Positions 11,074 to 22,444 are shown, counted from the first letter of the stretch. The stretch is DNA of 60,000 nucleotides from Mesostigma viride (GCA_009746045.1 RPFO01000115.1:1475234-1535233), one strand, 5' to 3'. Notes: generated by a model from the sequence alone, not told the origin. Numbers and translations: made by a program.

Positions 11074-13062
11074 AACAACAACAACAACAAGAAGCAGGAC
11101 AAGGAGGACAAGTCTTCTCAGCGGTGCACCCGCTGTGGCATGAAGTACCACCTGCGGCCCACCTGCCGCAAGAACGTGGACGAGCTGGGGCATTTGGACG
11201 TCCTGTGCCACAAGTGCCACGGGCCGCCCCACGGTGACCCCAAGGACTGCAAGCGGCCTCCTTACGGCAAGAAGTGTGAGTCTCCCTCTCATGCTGGCTT
11301 GAGTGTGCCTGCTTCACCTTCTTCTTCTGCATGCCCCACTGTCAGAGCAGTGAGCAGTTCTGGAAAGGTGCTACAGCTGGTTTCAGAAGATTATGTCTCT
11401 AAACCAACCTTCACATCTATGGTTCCCAAGGTGTGCAGAGTGTCCCCAGCAGAGGATGCTCAGATCAGTTTTCAGGAGCTTGCTTTGCAGTTGCATTTCC
11501 TTTATGGGCATGAAGTGAGTGCAGAGGTGGTGGCAGCAGCAATAGGGGGGGCAGCACTCAGACGTGCATGCCAGGTGGTCAGATCCCACTGCCAGCATTG
11601 TCAGTTCAATGCACCCAAACCCCCTAAGTGGCATGTAGCTACCCCACCTAAGAGCAAGGGCAGGGTGGTAGGAGATGTCTTTCATATCAAAGGACAATCT
11701 TACTTGGCACTTAAAGATGCATGGTCAAGGTACACAACCATTGAACCATTACCTGGAATGGACAAGACACAGTTGCTCAGGGCTCTCTTGATTGCTCAGG
11801 CCAGGTACTACCCTGTGGAGGCATTGTTACTGGATCAGCAGTTCACATGTCTTGCCAATGAACCAGGGTGTGAGGCTATTGATCTGGCTGGGCTAGAAGA
11901 TCATGAGAGGCAAGGCATTATTGAAAGGGCCATCAGGTCCATTAAAACCCTTGTAGCCAAAGAAGATGGCAATCTGCTGGCTGACAGTGGGTCCTATGCT
12001 GACAGAGCTCTGTGGTCCACCAGGTTGTGCCAAGTCCTCAACAGGAGGCCACTCATGAAAACCCCACAAGGGGTGGTCATTACACCAGATGGATTGCATG
12101 CAGGCATTTATCCACCTGAGGTACTAGCCCTCTACAACGCACAGCGAGCACAGACAGCTAGCAGGTTAGCTGTCAAGGATGCAAAGCATCCACGTCCCAC
12201 CTTCAGAGAAGGGGATCAGGTCCTATTCTACAAGGAGTCGGGACTAGGCAAGGTGGGTACCTGGCATGGGCCAGCCACCATCCTAAAGTTTAACACCACT
12301 GGCAGGACAGTGTTAGTTAAACACAATGACACGGGAAAAATTCACAGGTGTTCACCTCACAGGATGAAATTGTATTTTCCAACTGTGTCAGACGTGGCAG
12401 AGGAGGAAGAGCTGTTGGCCGACAGCCCTGTACAGTTGCCTGGCATCCCAGCGTTGCCCAGTGAGTGGTTGTTTGGAACACCCACTGGTGAGTGTGAGAG
12501 CCACACCCACTGTGACACCCAGGTCACCCTTGATGATTGCAGGCAGTCACTGCAGGATTGGCCCCCTGCAGCAGAGGGTCACATTGGCAAAACAGGTGAT
12601 CAGCAACCTATCACCTCTACAAGTGTGAACATAGCTCAGCCACTAGCTGCACCTTCCAAACGCAGCCTAGCAGACGCTGTTCGCATTTTACAAGCAGCTC
12701 ATAGAGCCAAAGCTCAAACTGCTGCAGGATCAGCTAAGGTGGGGAAGGTTGGGCAGAATGACAATAGCCCATTTATGGTTGCAGTGGACACACAAGCCCA
12801 GGTCAGCATTATCAGTGCCCTGGCTGTGCCCCATTTGCCTTTGGAACCTTCACCCTGGCACCATGTGGCTGATTTCTCAGGGCAGTCATCCCTCAAGGTA
12901 TTAGGTCAGGTCATGTTGACTATACTCGGTATCCCCACTCCTTTTCAGGTCTTGGAAGGTTATAAAGGGAATGCTTTTTGGGGGATCCTTTTCTCTGTTA
13001 CCCTGGTGTCCTCATATCCAGTGATAGACTATCCATCCAGGACATGGGTGGTGTTGATCTGA
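10690..13062 (+). CDS. Nucleocapsid, integrase and protease-like segment of the copia-like element
   Basis: One 790-codon frame. It begins with the end of Gag, then a Gly-Lys repeat (10905-10975) and an Asn tract (AAC repeats, 11008-11090). Next comes a CX2CX4HX4C zinc knuckle (CTRCGMKYHLRPTC) and a second knuckle-like CX2CX4HX5C motif. The integrase follows: an HHCC zinc domain (HFLYGH ... CQHC), a catalytic core with candidate D (GDVF), D (LLLDQQF) and E (IIERAIRSIK), and a C-terminal module with GTWHGPATIL. After the integrase, at about 12770-13050, is a retropepsin-like stretch (VAVDTQAQVSIIS) in which the Gly of the usual DTG triad is Gln. A protease between integrase and RT is not the usual copia order (protease before integrase). 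I saw no DTG-like motif upstream of the integrase. Confidence 0.85.
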
Positions 13063-14834
13063 ATCATTTCAAAATTTCTCTTGAAAAACTTCTTAACACC
13101 AACATTGCTTCTGTAAAATTTGCTACACCCAAGTATGCCCCAGGGCAAGAACCCTGTGTGGCAGACCTGGTTCACAACCAAAAACTTCATCCCAACTCAT
13201 TTGGATTGGGCAAGCATGATGTGGCTAAAATGTCTCCTCTTTCTTATGAACAGATAGAGCAAGACTGTCGCACACACATAGGATTCCTAAAATGGGTGGA
13301 GGCCTTTAACAAGGCCAGGGAAGAATGGGTAGTGCCAGATCCTCTTAGTCCTTCTCATACTCCCCCTGTCACACCTATTGACAAAAAGCCTGCAGGGTGC
13401 AAGCACTTGCGCCTGAAGTTTGTGTGTAAACATAAGCCAGCAGCAGATGGGTCAGTCATCTTTCATGCTAGACCTTGTGTGACAGAGTTCAAGGGCACCA
13501 CTGATCTGACAGAGGCAGAGTTGTACACGCCAGGCATTCAGCAAACATCCCTAAAAATCTTGCTGTCTGTCTTTGTGGGTCATCTCAATGATGGGGATGA
13601 CTATATCTGTAAGGCTACAGACATTAAAAGGGCTTTCCTGAAAGGCTCACCTGAGATAGCACAACAAGTGTGGCATGGTCAGGTGTACGTAGTCTCCACT
13701 CCCAGAGTTTGGGCAAAACACATCCCTCAGCAGTACCTGAAAGCTAACATAGGTGTTGAAGGGCTGCAATCAGCTCCTCGCATTTTCAGGATGTCAGCTC
13801 AGGCTGTGTTTGAAAAGTTAGGGGCTAGATATGATGACATAGACCCTTGCTTCTTTGTGGTCCCACACCCTCATGGCATTCTCACCTTTGTGTGGCATGG
13901 GGATGATCAGCTGATTGCTGGGCCAAGGCGTGCTGTGGATGATTTTATTCAACAAGTGTCACAGCATTTTGAGATTGGCAAGCAAGTAGAGCTGGGCACC
14001 ACTGCCATAAAATTTTGTGGCACAATGTTACAACTCCAGCAGCATCAAAACCAGTGGGTGTGTGCACTCTACTCTCCCAATGATTACATGCACAGCTGCT
14101 TGGAGGTTTTGCAAACAAAAATCAAACCTGGAGCCTGTCCTACCATTAGAGGCAAGCTGGGGTGGTTGTGCTCAACGTGTGCACCTCACCTGGCTGTGGT
14201 TAGCAGAGTTGATGATGATGTCTTGATGCAAGTAGGTCACAAAGCCATCACCAAAACTCTCCAGGAGGGCCCTCCCCTTATCTTGCACTCCTTGGATCTC
14301 CACAAAACCATTCACATCCAAGCTATGATGGATAGTTCCATGGAGTCCAGGCAGATTACCAAGTTGCAGGCAAGGGAGTCAGGCTTGTATTTTGTGCAGA
14401 ATGATGATGCACCCTTGTCTCTCATTTCATGGTACAGCCGGTTGCATAGACGCAAGGCTGTCAGCAGCAATGCTGCTGAGTGCAGGGCAGTGGTGTCAGC
14501 AGTGCTTCATGCCAGGTACTTGAATCATGTGCTGGTTTGGTTGCAGATGCAAGCAGGCAGCAATGCTGGGGTGGTGGCACACTTGCTCACTGACAGTCAG
14601 TCAGTCCTCAGTTTCCTTGCTAACCCCTATGCTGTCCACACTGATCTTGACTGGGTGGTCCTGAAACAGGAGTCCACCTACTGGGAGTCCACCCGTCACG
14701 TGGAGGACAAACACAACGCTGCTGATGCACTCACTAAAGTGCCTCAGCAGGCAGCTGAACAATATCAGCTGTTGTACCACTTGATGAACCCCTATGGCAA
14801 GCAGGCAACCCTGCCCCATAGGGGGGACGCCTAG
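12978..14834 (+). CDS. Reverse transcriptase-RNase H of the copia-like element
   Basis: This frame is entered by a -1 shift from the integrase frame at about 12975-12982 (CTTTTTGGGGG). Just after the shift, the residues LGDPFL and VLISSD look like the missing C-terminal part of the protease. RT landmarks in order: KARLV-like HARPCVTEFKG, ATDIKRAFLKG (catalytic Asp, copia-style AFLxG), GLQSAPRIFRM, and WHGDD in place of the copia YVDD box. The RNase H has candidate acidic residues in MMDSS, NAAECRAVV and LLTDSQS and the closing HVEDKHNAADALTK. It ends at TAG 14832-14834. The product would copy element RNA into DNA and remove the RNA strand. The frame junction could be programmed frameshifting or a homopolymer error. 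Confidence 0.88.
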   Translation: MGDPFLCYPGVLISSDRLSIQDMGGVDLNHFKISLEKLLNTNIASVKFATPKYAPGQEPCVADLVHNQKLHPNSFGLGKHDVAKMSPLSYEQIEQDCRTHIGFLKWVEAFNKAREEWVVPDPLSPSHTPPVTPIDKKPAGCKHLRLKFVCKHKPAADGSVIFHARPCVTEFKGTTDLTEAELYTPGIQQTSLKILLSVFVGHLNDGDDYICKATDIKRAFLKGSPEIAQQVWHGQVYVVSTPRVWAKHIPQQYLKANIGVEGLQSAPRIFRMSAQAVFEKLGARYDDIDPCFFVVPHPHGILTFVWHGDDQLIAGPRRAVDDFIQQVSQHFEIGKQVELGTTAIKFCGTMLQLQQHQNQWVCALYSPNDYMHSCLEVLQTKIKPGACPTIRGKLGWLCSTCAPHLAVVSRVDDDVLMQVGHKAITKTLQEGPPLILHSLDLHKTIHIQAMMDSSMESRQITKLQARESGLYFVQNDDAPLSLISWYSRLHRRKAVSSNAAECRAVVSAVLHARYLNHVLVWLQMQAGSNAGVVAHLLTDSQSVLSFLANPYAVHTDLDWVVLKQESTYWESTRHVEDKHNAADALTKVPQQAAEQYQLLYHLMNPYGKQATLPHRGDA

Positions 14835-15895
14835 CAGGGTCCTGTTCACCAGGGCCGCCTAGGTCACCCAGTACCCCTTGGGCAGGTCCAAGGGGTAGGT
14901 TGTGGCTTCCAGCAAGGGGGTTGGTTGGAGTCTGTTTTTCATACATCTGCGTGCCCTATGCCCAATAAAATCTGTTTTGATTTTTTCAACACCATGGAAT
15001 TTCGTTATGCACACCTTCATAGGTGGGCATGGGATGTATCTCACACCTTTATTCCTAGGGCGTATGCCTTGGTGGATTGGCCTTGAGCTCAGTGGCTCAG
15101 GTGCCCCCATTCAAGTGGAGGGTCAAAGCTCCCTTGACAGGTGGTTACCCAGGACCCCAGTTCACTGTGGATATCCTGGGCCACCTGGCCTTACTGTTCA
15201 GTGGCAGTAAGGCATGGGTGCTGTCATGTTGTCTAGTACAACGTGCTCAGCACAGGTGCAGGATGAAATATTCCTGTCACCTGTCACCAGGACTTCAGTC
15301 ACCCATGTGCAGGGCAGGGGTGGCTGGTCTCACACGTTGTGCAGGTGCAATGTGGCCAGGTCCAGGATGTCATAGTCCTGTCACCTGTCACTCGGACTTC
15401 AGCCCCCTCTGTGCAGGGCAGGGGTGGCTGGTCCTCACATGTTGTGCAGGTACAACATGGACAGTGCAGGGTGCAATAAACCTGTCCACTGTCACTCCTC
15501 AGGTTGCAGGTAACCTGAGCTCAGTTGACCCAGCCTGGCTGGGTATTTTTCTCTGAGTGGGCGATGATGATGGAACAACATGGAACCTCTTAAACGGTTA
15601 CCTTGGCATTTTTACAATGGCTTTCTTGGCTGGTGATGCACTCCCTGGATAGGCAGACAGGCATAGCTATCTCCCTTGTGAGCTCGCGAGGAGGAGGAAC
15701 TCCCCGGGCATGTTGAGCTAAACGTGATGCCATCACAAGTATTGCACGAGTTCTGGGGCCCATCTTTTTCAGTCCAGATGTTGCAGTATGGGTGTCAGTT
15801 GCTCAGCACCTCAGTCAGCTTGGAGTCAGTCTCCTAGCTGGGCAGGGTCAGGCTTGAAGTCGCTAGCCTTCAACCTGAAAGGAAAACATAATGGG
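14835..15895 (+). other. 3' non-coding region of the copia-like element with polypurine tract
   Basis: About 1 kb without a convincing frame. It contains a duplicated segment of about 110 bp at roughly 15280-15490 (GTGCAGGGCAGGGGTGGCTG and GTTGTGCAGGT shared). It also contains the 17-base complement of the primer-binding region at 15760-15776. The purine-rich GAAAGGAAAACATAATGGG directly before the 3' LTR (15877-15895) is the likely plus-strand primer. A host fragment carried by the element cannot be excluded. Confidence 0.6.
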
Positions 15896-16350
15896 AGTTA
15901 GATGAGATGCTTAGGCTGACACACGGATTTCCGGCCTGCGCGCCGCGTATTGCCTACCGCGGCTGAGCGGGACACCTCAGTACAGTACGGCAGGGTGTAC
16001 GGTACTGAGGTGTCATGTGGACCGATGTGCGGTTAGTGCCAGACTGTTCCTAGGTGCTAGCTCGACCCGCCAGGTCCGGTGTAGCCGGGCCTGACGGGCC
16101 GAGTCTTAGCTGGTTGCTAGTGACGTGGTCGCATGGCATTGCAGTGTACAGTTGTCCACTGGTCGTGTGCTGCAGGTAGCACCGCCATAGGCATATAGGC
16201 GTAGCACTGGGGAGTGCCACAGCACCCGAGTCTGCCCAGTTCCATTCTGAGCCCTCAGCTTTCATCGCTCTCTCATTGTATTATTGTAATACAATCATCA
16301 TTCGCTCTCAGCTTTCGCAGTTGTTCGTCGTCCCTAGTCTCCATCCAACT
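15896..16350 (+). repeat. 3' LTR
   Basis: Direct copy of 8465-8919 with the same length and, as far as I could read, the same sequence. It is followed at once by the target duplication GGTGC. The internal hairpin and palindrome are preserved. Confidence 0.95.
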
Positions 16351-16355
16351 GGTGC

Positions 16356-18037
16356 CAGCTCGTCAGTGTCTGGGGAAAATGATGCCGCTGCTTAGGAAGA
16401 CCGCGTGAATTTCCTCGAACACAACTGTCTATAAAGCAAAAGAAATTTCAGAGAAGCATGGAAATAAAAGCATTACACCTTCCCGACAGGTTGTGGGCCA
16501 CGCGCTGCAGCAAGCCAGCCACGTCACAGACGAACTTGCTTAAAAACATCCAGGAATCCAGCGATGCAGCGCCAGGACCCGCAACTTCATGGCTGCATCT
16601 GGCCGGAAAGAAGGCAAAAAGCTTACGCTCAACGAGGTAAGAAAGCAGGAAAGCGCTATCTTAGGACGTTTAATACAAGAACGTACCATAACGGGCATTT
16701 ATTCGTGCCCAGGCGCACAAGAAAGGCCACCCTTTCATGGAGAGGTCGGGCGCGCATGGCGCAGGCCTAATGTTATCTTACCGCAAAATGACGGGAAAGG
16801 TAAAGATAGCAGCGGGAATTTTTACGGCTTTAGAAACATCATTAAACTAGCTTCCATTAGGACCATCAAAACTGGCAACAATCGACAATCACACCTGCAG
16901 GCATCAATTATACTTTATTCATCCCGACAGAAATTCAGGCCGGACCCCCCCTGCCGATGGTAAAGAAAAAGAGCCCGCGACATTATAGATCGCAACTATC
17001 CCACCATAAATTAGAATCAGTAACTAATTTTCTCCAAGAATCGAGCATTTTTTCTGCTTTCCGCGAGCCAGATTTGTCACGTTTCGTCTAAAAGCAGTCG
17101 CCATGGCCACTTCCGCAAGGGGTGCGCGCACCGTGCACCCACTTTTCACGGTACGGAGGGTACCGCGGAATTTTTTTGGCGCGGAAAATATTCGCCGCCA
17201 AAAATTAACCATGCATGCATGCCCGTCGTCTCCAAACATTGCATTACATGCACGTGACGGCGTGTTCCCTCGGTCATGGTGCGCGGCGGTGCCAGCTGGA
17301 CTGATGTCATGCCCTCCACGTAGGCTCGTTCTACATTTCAGAACTGATCCATGGCGCATAATTAGAATTTTGGAAGGTAGAATCAGGTTCTGAAGGTTCT
17401 ACATAGTAGCCTAGTAAGGGTACACTAACATGTAGCCCAGTAGTTACTAATCCTGCGATCATGACGGAATATACATGTAGTGATACTAATCGATACATGT
17501 AGTACACATGGTTGGCGCACAGAATGTTGTACAACCTGCCCTACATGTCGGAAAAACGCACACTCTGACAAACGTGATTGGAATATATTGTACAACATCA
17601 TCACTAACGCTACATCCGGAACTGTTCTAGTGAATAGCATTACAATGTACTCCCCGGCAGGTGTGGGTGCCCGAGTACTTGGAGTCTGAACACGCAGTGT
17701 CGACTCCTATTGGTGCAAAGGCATTTTTGTCGTCTCTTCATTTTTTTTTCTCCGTTACCACTATATATTGTACAATAGCATGTAGGATGGTACATCCAGA
17801 ACTGTTCGAGCGAATAGCAGGGGGATCTACACCCCCGGTGGGGATCTACACCCTACTCCAATACCTGGATGAGACCGGCAGTCGCCGTGTCGAATCCTTT
17901 TTGCGGCATGTCAGTTTTCAGGGTTCTTTTTTTTTTGTTTTTTTCCCTTTTTTTTTTTTTTTCTCCATTTTTACAAATCAGATTTTTCAGAACAGTGCAT
18001 ACGGCTAAGCTTTCATTTCGCAAGACAATTCTTACGG
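16356..18037. other. Unassigned region with a short dispersed motif
   Basis: No gene recognised. Short open frames at 16458-16963 have no recognisable motif. A segment is repeated with 180 bp spacing: ATATATTGTACAA followed by ACATCC(G/A)GAACTGTTC and GAATAGCA at 17583-17640 and 17763-17820. The core GGAACTGTTCGA(A)GCGAATAGCA appears again at 18335-18357 inside the fold-back element. A T-rich stretch lies at 17930-17965. Confidence 0.5.
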
Positions 18038-18785
18038 CACCTTCCAAAGTCCCTGGTGTGTGTCAGTGCAGCGTCGACATGGCATGCGTGGAGGATATTT
18101 GCGTACGTACGACGAATCATCTGAAACGACTGGTCCAACCTGAAAAATTTTGAATTTTTGCCGTGTCCAGTAACGGTCCTAGGTTGCACCCGCGGGCCGT
18201 TCCGGCAGCTGTACAGAATAGATCAGAAAGATACGCCGCGGAATGACGCCAGTGCCCGGCAAATGTGAGTCGGGAACTGAACAGTCACTACAAACGTCGA
18301 AAATCTATTGCTCCACCCCCCAAAAAAAGCGTTCCGGAACTGTTCGAAGCGAATAGCACTGACAGGATTCGAACCTGCGTCCAGAGTGAGGTTGCGGAGT
18401 GAGGGAGGCCAGCCATCATGGTCCGCACACAAATCTGGCTCGGGTCCGATCCCTGTCAGTGCTCTTCGCTTCGAACAGGTCCGGAACGCTTTTTTGTGGG
18501 GTTGGAGCAATAAATACTCGACATTTGCAGTGACTGTTCAGTTCCGGGCTCACAAATGATTTGCCGGGCACAGGCGTCGTTGCGCGGCGTATCTTTGTGA
18601 TCTTTTCTGTACAGCTGTCGGAACGGCCCGCGGGTGCAACCTAGGACCGTTACTGGACACGGAAAAAATTTAAAATTTTTCAGGTTGGACCAGTCGTTTC
18701 ACATGATTCGTCGTACGTACGCAAATATCCTCCACGCATGCCATGTCGACGCTGCACTGACACACACCAGGGACTTTGGAAGGTG
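18038..18785. repeat. Fold-back element with tRNA-like centre
   Basis: The left arm (about 18038-18375) and right arm (about 18455-18785) are inverted copies with modest divergence. GCACCTTCCAAAGTCCCTGG on the left matches CCAGGGACTTTGGAAGGTGC on the right, and the similarity runs inward through CCGCGGGTGCAACC and GTTCCGGAAC. At the centre, the minus strand reads AGCACTG ... GCAGGTTCGAATCCTGT CAGTGCT: a perfect 7 bp acceptor-like pairing and a T-arm with a good polymerase III B box. The roughly 108 nt between the acceptor strands show no clear A box or anticodon arm. It is more likely a tRNA-derived fragment inside a fold-back transposable element than a working tRNA gene. Confidence 0.7.
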
Positions 18786-18890
18786 CGCACCCTGCCCGCC
18801 CAGGTAATTGATGCGGTGTTTTGCAGGCGCGCACCGCCGGATGCGCCCACCACGCCCGCCACCGCACGTCCAGTGACCGACTGTGGTCCA

Positions 18891-19680
18891 CGTTCTTTTT
18901 CGCCTGCGGGTGCAGCCCCCATAATGCGTACGAGCAGCTTCACGGCTTTCTTCTTTGGAAATCAAGAACAACGGGCCTGACAACAACAACAACGACAGCA
19001 GCATCAGCAACAACAAGAGTGAGTTGCGGGATTTTACGTACGTGGTTTTCCTAATTTTTTTTCACCTGGCATGTTGAGTATTCATCCCATTTTGCGTCAT
19101 GACGGCTTCCTGAACGACGACTCTCTCTCCCTCTCCCTCTCCCCCCCTCTCCCTCTTATTTTTCACCAGGTTTTTCATGCCGATTTTAAATCCCTTTTGC
19201 GTCATGCTCTTTGTAGCGTGATGTCGTCAATTGTCACTCACAACAATACTATCATTGTGGTTCGTTCTTTTTCGCCTGCGGGTGCAGGTCACGAGCGTTG
19301 CGTACGAGCAGCTTCACGGCTTTCTTCTTTGGAAATCAAGAACAACGGGCCTGACAACAAGAACAACGACAGCAGCATCAGCAACAACAAGAGTGAGTTG
19401 CGGGATTTTATGTACGTTGTTTTTCTCATGTTTTTTCACCTGTCATGTTGAGTATTCATCCCATTTTGCGTCATGCCGGCTTCCTGAACGACGACTCTCT
19501 CTCCCTCTCCCTCTCCCCCCCTCTCCCTCTTATTTTTCACCAGGTTTTTCATGCCGATTTTTAATCCCTTTTGCGTCATGCTCCTTGTAGCGTGATGTCG
19601 TCAATTGTCACTCACAACCATGCTATCATTGTGGTTCGTTCTTTTTCGCCTGCGGGTGCAGGTCACGAGCGTTGCGTGCG
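18891..19680 (+). repeat. Tandem repeat of about 372 bp (two copies plus a partial third)
   Basis: CGTTCTTTTTCGCCTGCGGG starts units at 18891, 19263 and 19637. Each full unit holds a segment that could encode an Asn/Ser-rich peptide, a GTGAGT-like site, a short CTCTCCCT run and TTTTTCACCAGG. The third unit is cut off by the pyrimidine tract at about 19724. The GTGAGT and CACCAGG pair would fit an intron inside each unit, but no convincing gene emerges. Confidence 0.75.
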
Positions 19681-19723
19681 GTGCGTCATCAATCCAAGAA
19701 CAAAACACGATGTGGCTAAACCC

Positions 19724-20889
19724 TCCCTCCCTCTCCCTCTCCCTCTCCCTCTCCCTCTCCCTCTCCCTCTCCCTCTCCCTCTCCCTCTCCCTCTCCCTCT
19801 CCCTCTCCCTCTCCCTCTCCCTCTCCCTCTCCCTCTCCCTCTCCCTCTCCCTCTCCCTCTCCCTCTCCCTCTCCCTCTCCCTCTCCCTCTCCCTCTCCTC
19901 TCCCTCTCCCTCTCCCTCTCCCTCTCCCTCTCCCTCTCCCTCTCCCTCTCCCTCTCCCTCTCCCTCTCCCTCTCCCTCTCCCTCTCCCTCTCCCTCTCCC
20001 TCTCCCTCTCCCTCCCTCTCCCTCTCCCTCTCCCTCTCCCTCTCCCTCTCCCTCTCCCTCTCCCTCTCCCTCTCCTCTCCCTCTCCTCTCCCTCTCCCTC
20101 TCCCTCTCCCTCTCCCTCTCCCTCTCCCTCTCCCTCTCCCTCTCTCTCCCTCTCCCTCTCCCTCTCCTCTCCCTCTCCCTCTCCCTCTCCCTCTCCCTCT
20201 CCCTCTCCCTCTCCCTCTCCCTCTCCCTCTCCCTCTCCCTCTCCCTCTCCCTCTCCCTCTCCTCTCCCTCTCCTCTCCTCTCCTCCCTCTCCCTCTCCTC
20301 TCCCTCTCCTCTCCTCTCCTCTCCCTCTCCCTCTCCCTCTCCCTCTCCCTCTCCTCTCCCTCTCCCTCTCCCTCTCCCTCTCCTCTCCCTCTCCCTCTCC
20401 CTCTCCCTCTCCTCTCCCTCTCCCTCTCCTCTCCCTCTCCCTCTCCCTCTCCCTCTCCCTCTCCCTCTCCCTCTCCCTCTCCCTCTCCCTCTCCTCTCCC
20501 TCTCCCTCTCCCTCTCCCTCTCCCTCTCCCTCTCCCTCTCCCTCTCCCTCTCCCTCTCCCTCTCCCTCTCCCTCTCCCTCTCCTCTCCCTCTCCCTCTCC
20601 CTCTCCCTCTCCCTCTCCCTCTCCTCTCCGTCTCCCTCTCCCTCTCCCTCTCCCTCTCCCTCTCCTCTCCCTCTCCGCTTACGCCCTCCCTCTCCCTCTC
20701 CCTCTCCCTCTCCCTCTCCTCTCCCTCTCCCTCTCCCTCTCCCTCTCCCTCTCCCTCTCCCTCTCCCTCCACCTCTCCCTCTCCCTCTCCCTCTCCCTCT
20801 CCCTTTCCCTCCCTCCCTCCCTCCATCCCTCCCTCCCTCCCTCCCTCCTCCCTCCCTCCCTCCCTCCCTCCCTCCCTCCCTCCCTCCCT

Positions 20890-20965
<76 letters not shown>

Positions 20966-22322
20966 CCTCTCCCTCTCCCTCTCCCTCTCCCTCTCCCTCT
21001 CCCTCTCCCTCTCCCTCTCCCTCTCCCTCTCCCTCTCCCTCTCCCTCTCCCTCTCCCTCTCCCTCTCCCTCTCCCTCTCCTCTCCCTCTCCCTCTCCCTC
21101 TCCCTCTCCCTCTCCCTCTCCCTCTCCCTCTCCCTCTCCCTCTCCCTCTCCTCTCCCTCTCCTCTCCCTCTCCTCTCCCTCCCTCCTCCCTCCCTCCCTC
21201 CCTCCCTCCCTCCTCCCTCCCTCCCTCCCTCCCTCCTCTCCCTCCCTCCCTCCCTCCCTCCCTCCCTCCCTCCCTCCTCCTCCCTCCCTCCCTCCCTCCC
21301 TCCCTTCCTCCCTCCCTCCCTCCCTCCCTCCCTCCATCCCTCCCTCCCTCCCTCCCTCCATCCCTCCATCCCTCTTACGGTTACGCTTACGCTTACGCTT
21401 ACGCTTACGCTTACGGTTACGCTTACGCTTACGCTTACGCTTACGCTTACGCTTACGCTTACGCTTACGCTTACGCTTACGCTTACGCTTACGCTTACGC
21501 TTACGCTTACGCTTACGCTTACGCTTACGCTTACGCTTACGCTTACGCTTACGCTTACGCTTACGCTTACGCTTACGCTTACGCTTACGCTTACGCTTAC
21601 GCCCTCCCTCTCCCTACGGTTACGCTTACGCTTACGGTTATGCTTACGCTTAGGTTTACGCTTACGCTTACGCTTAGGCTTACGCTTACGCTTACGCCCT
21701 CCCTCTCCCTCTCCCTCTCCCTCTCCGTCTCCCTCTCCCTCTCCCTCTCCTCTCCGCTTACGCCCTCCCTCTCCCTCTCCCTCTCCCTCTCCCTCTCCCT
21801 CTCCCTCTCCTCTCCCTCTCCCTCTCCCTCTCCCTCTCCCTCTCCCTCTCCCTCTCCCTCTCCCTCTCCCTCTCCTCTCTCCCTCTCCTCTCCCTCTCCT
21901 CTCCCCTCTCCCTCTCCTCCCTCTCCCTCTTCCCTCTCCCTCTCCTCTCCTCCCTCTCCCTCTCCTTCTCCCTCTCCCTCTCCCTCTCCCTCTCCTCCTC
22001 TCCCTCTCCTCCTCCCTCTCCCTCTCCCTCTCCCTCTCCTCTCCCTCTCCCTCTCTCCCTCTCCCTCTCCTCTCCCTCTCCTCTCCTCTCCCTCTCCCTC
22101 CTCCCTCTCCCTCTCCCTCTCCCTCTCCCTCTCCCTCTCCCTCTCCTCTCCCTCTCCCTCTCCCTCTCCCTCTCCCTCTCCCTCTCCCTCTCCCTCTCCC
22201 TCTCCCTCTCCCTCTCCCTCTCCCTCTCTCCCTCCCTCTCCCTCTCCCCTCCCTCCCTCTCCCTCCCTCCTCCCTCCTCCTCCCTCTCCCTCCCTCCCTC
22301 TCTCTTCTCTCTTCTCTCTCCT

Positions 22323-22377
<55 letters not shown>

Positions 22378-22444
22378 CCTCCTCTTCTCCCTCTCTCTCT
22401 CTCTCTCCTCCCTCTCTCTCTCCCTCTCTCTCTCTCTCCCTCTT
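19724..22444 (+). repeat. Polypyrimidine tract (CCCTCT)n with GCTTAC island, copy 1
   Basis: About 2.7 kb of CCCTCT hexamers grading into CTCC, CCCT and CT runs, interrupted at 21376-21604 by about 38 copies of GCTTAC. Mixed boundary units (GGTTAC, TTACGC, CTTAGG) surround the island. Pure purine/pyrimidine strands with mirror symmetry of this length can form triplex (H-)DNA. Very long open frames on both strands are low-complexity artefacts. Confidence 0.95.

Larger units (their letters stand above)
8465..16350 (+). mobile_element. Complete Ty1/copia-like LTR retrotransposon
   Basis: A 7886 bp element bounded by two 455 bp direct LTRs (8465-8919 and 15896-16350). These read as identical, implying recent insertion. 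The 5 bp GGTGC lies immediately outside both ends (8460-8464 and 16351-16355), the expected target-site duplication. Internal coding order is Gag with Asn-rich and zinc-knuckle regions, integrase, a retropepsin-like segment, reverse transcriptase and RNase H. The RT and RNase H are of copia type. The coding region is broken into frames +1, +2, +1 and 0 by shifts near 9620, 10630 and 12978. At least the first two look like single-base errors or decay. Confidence 0.95.

Noticed and set aside
18355-18470. Functional tRNA gene
   Set aside because: The T-arm and acceptor-like stem are good, but the length (about 108 nt) and missing D and anticodon arms argue against a working tRNA.
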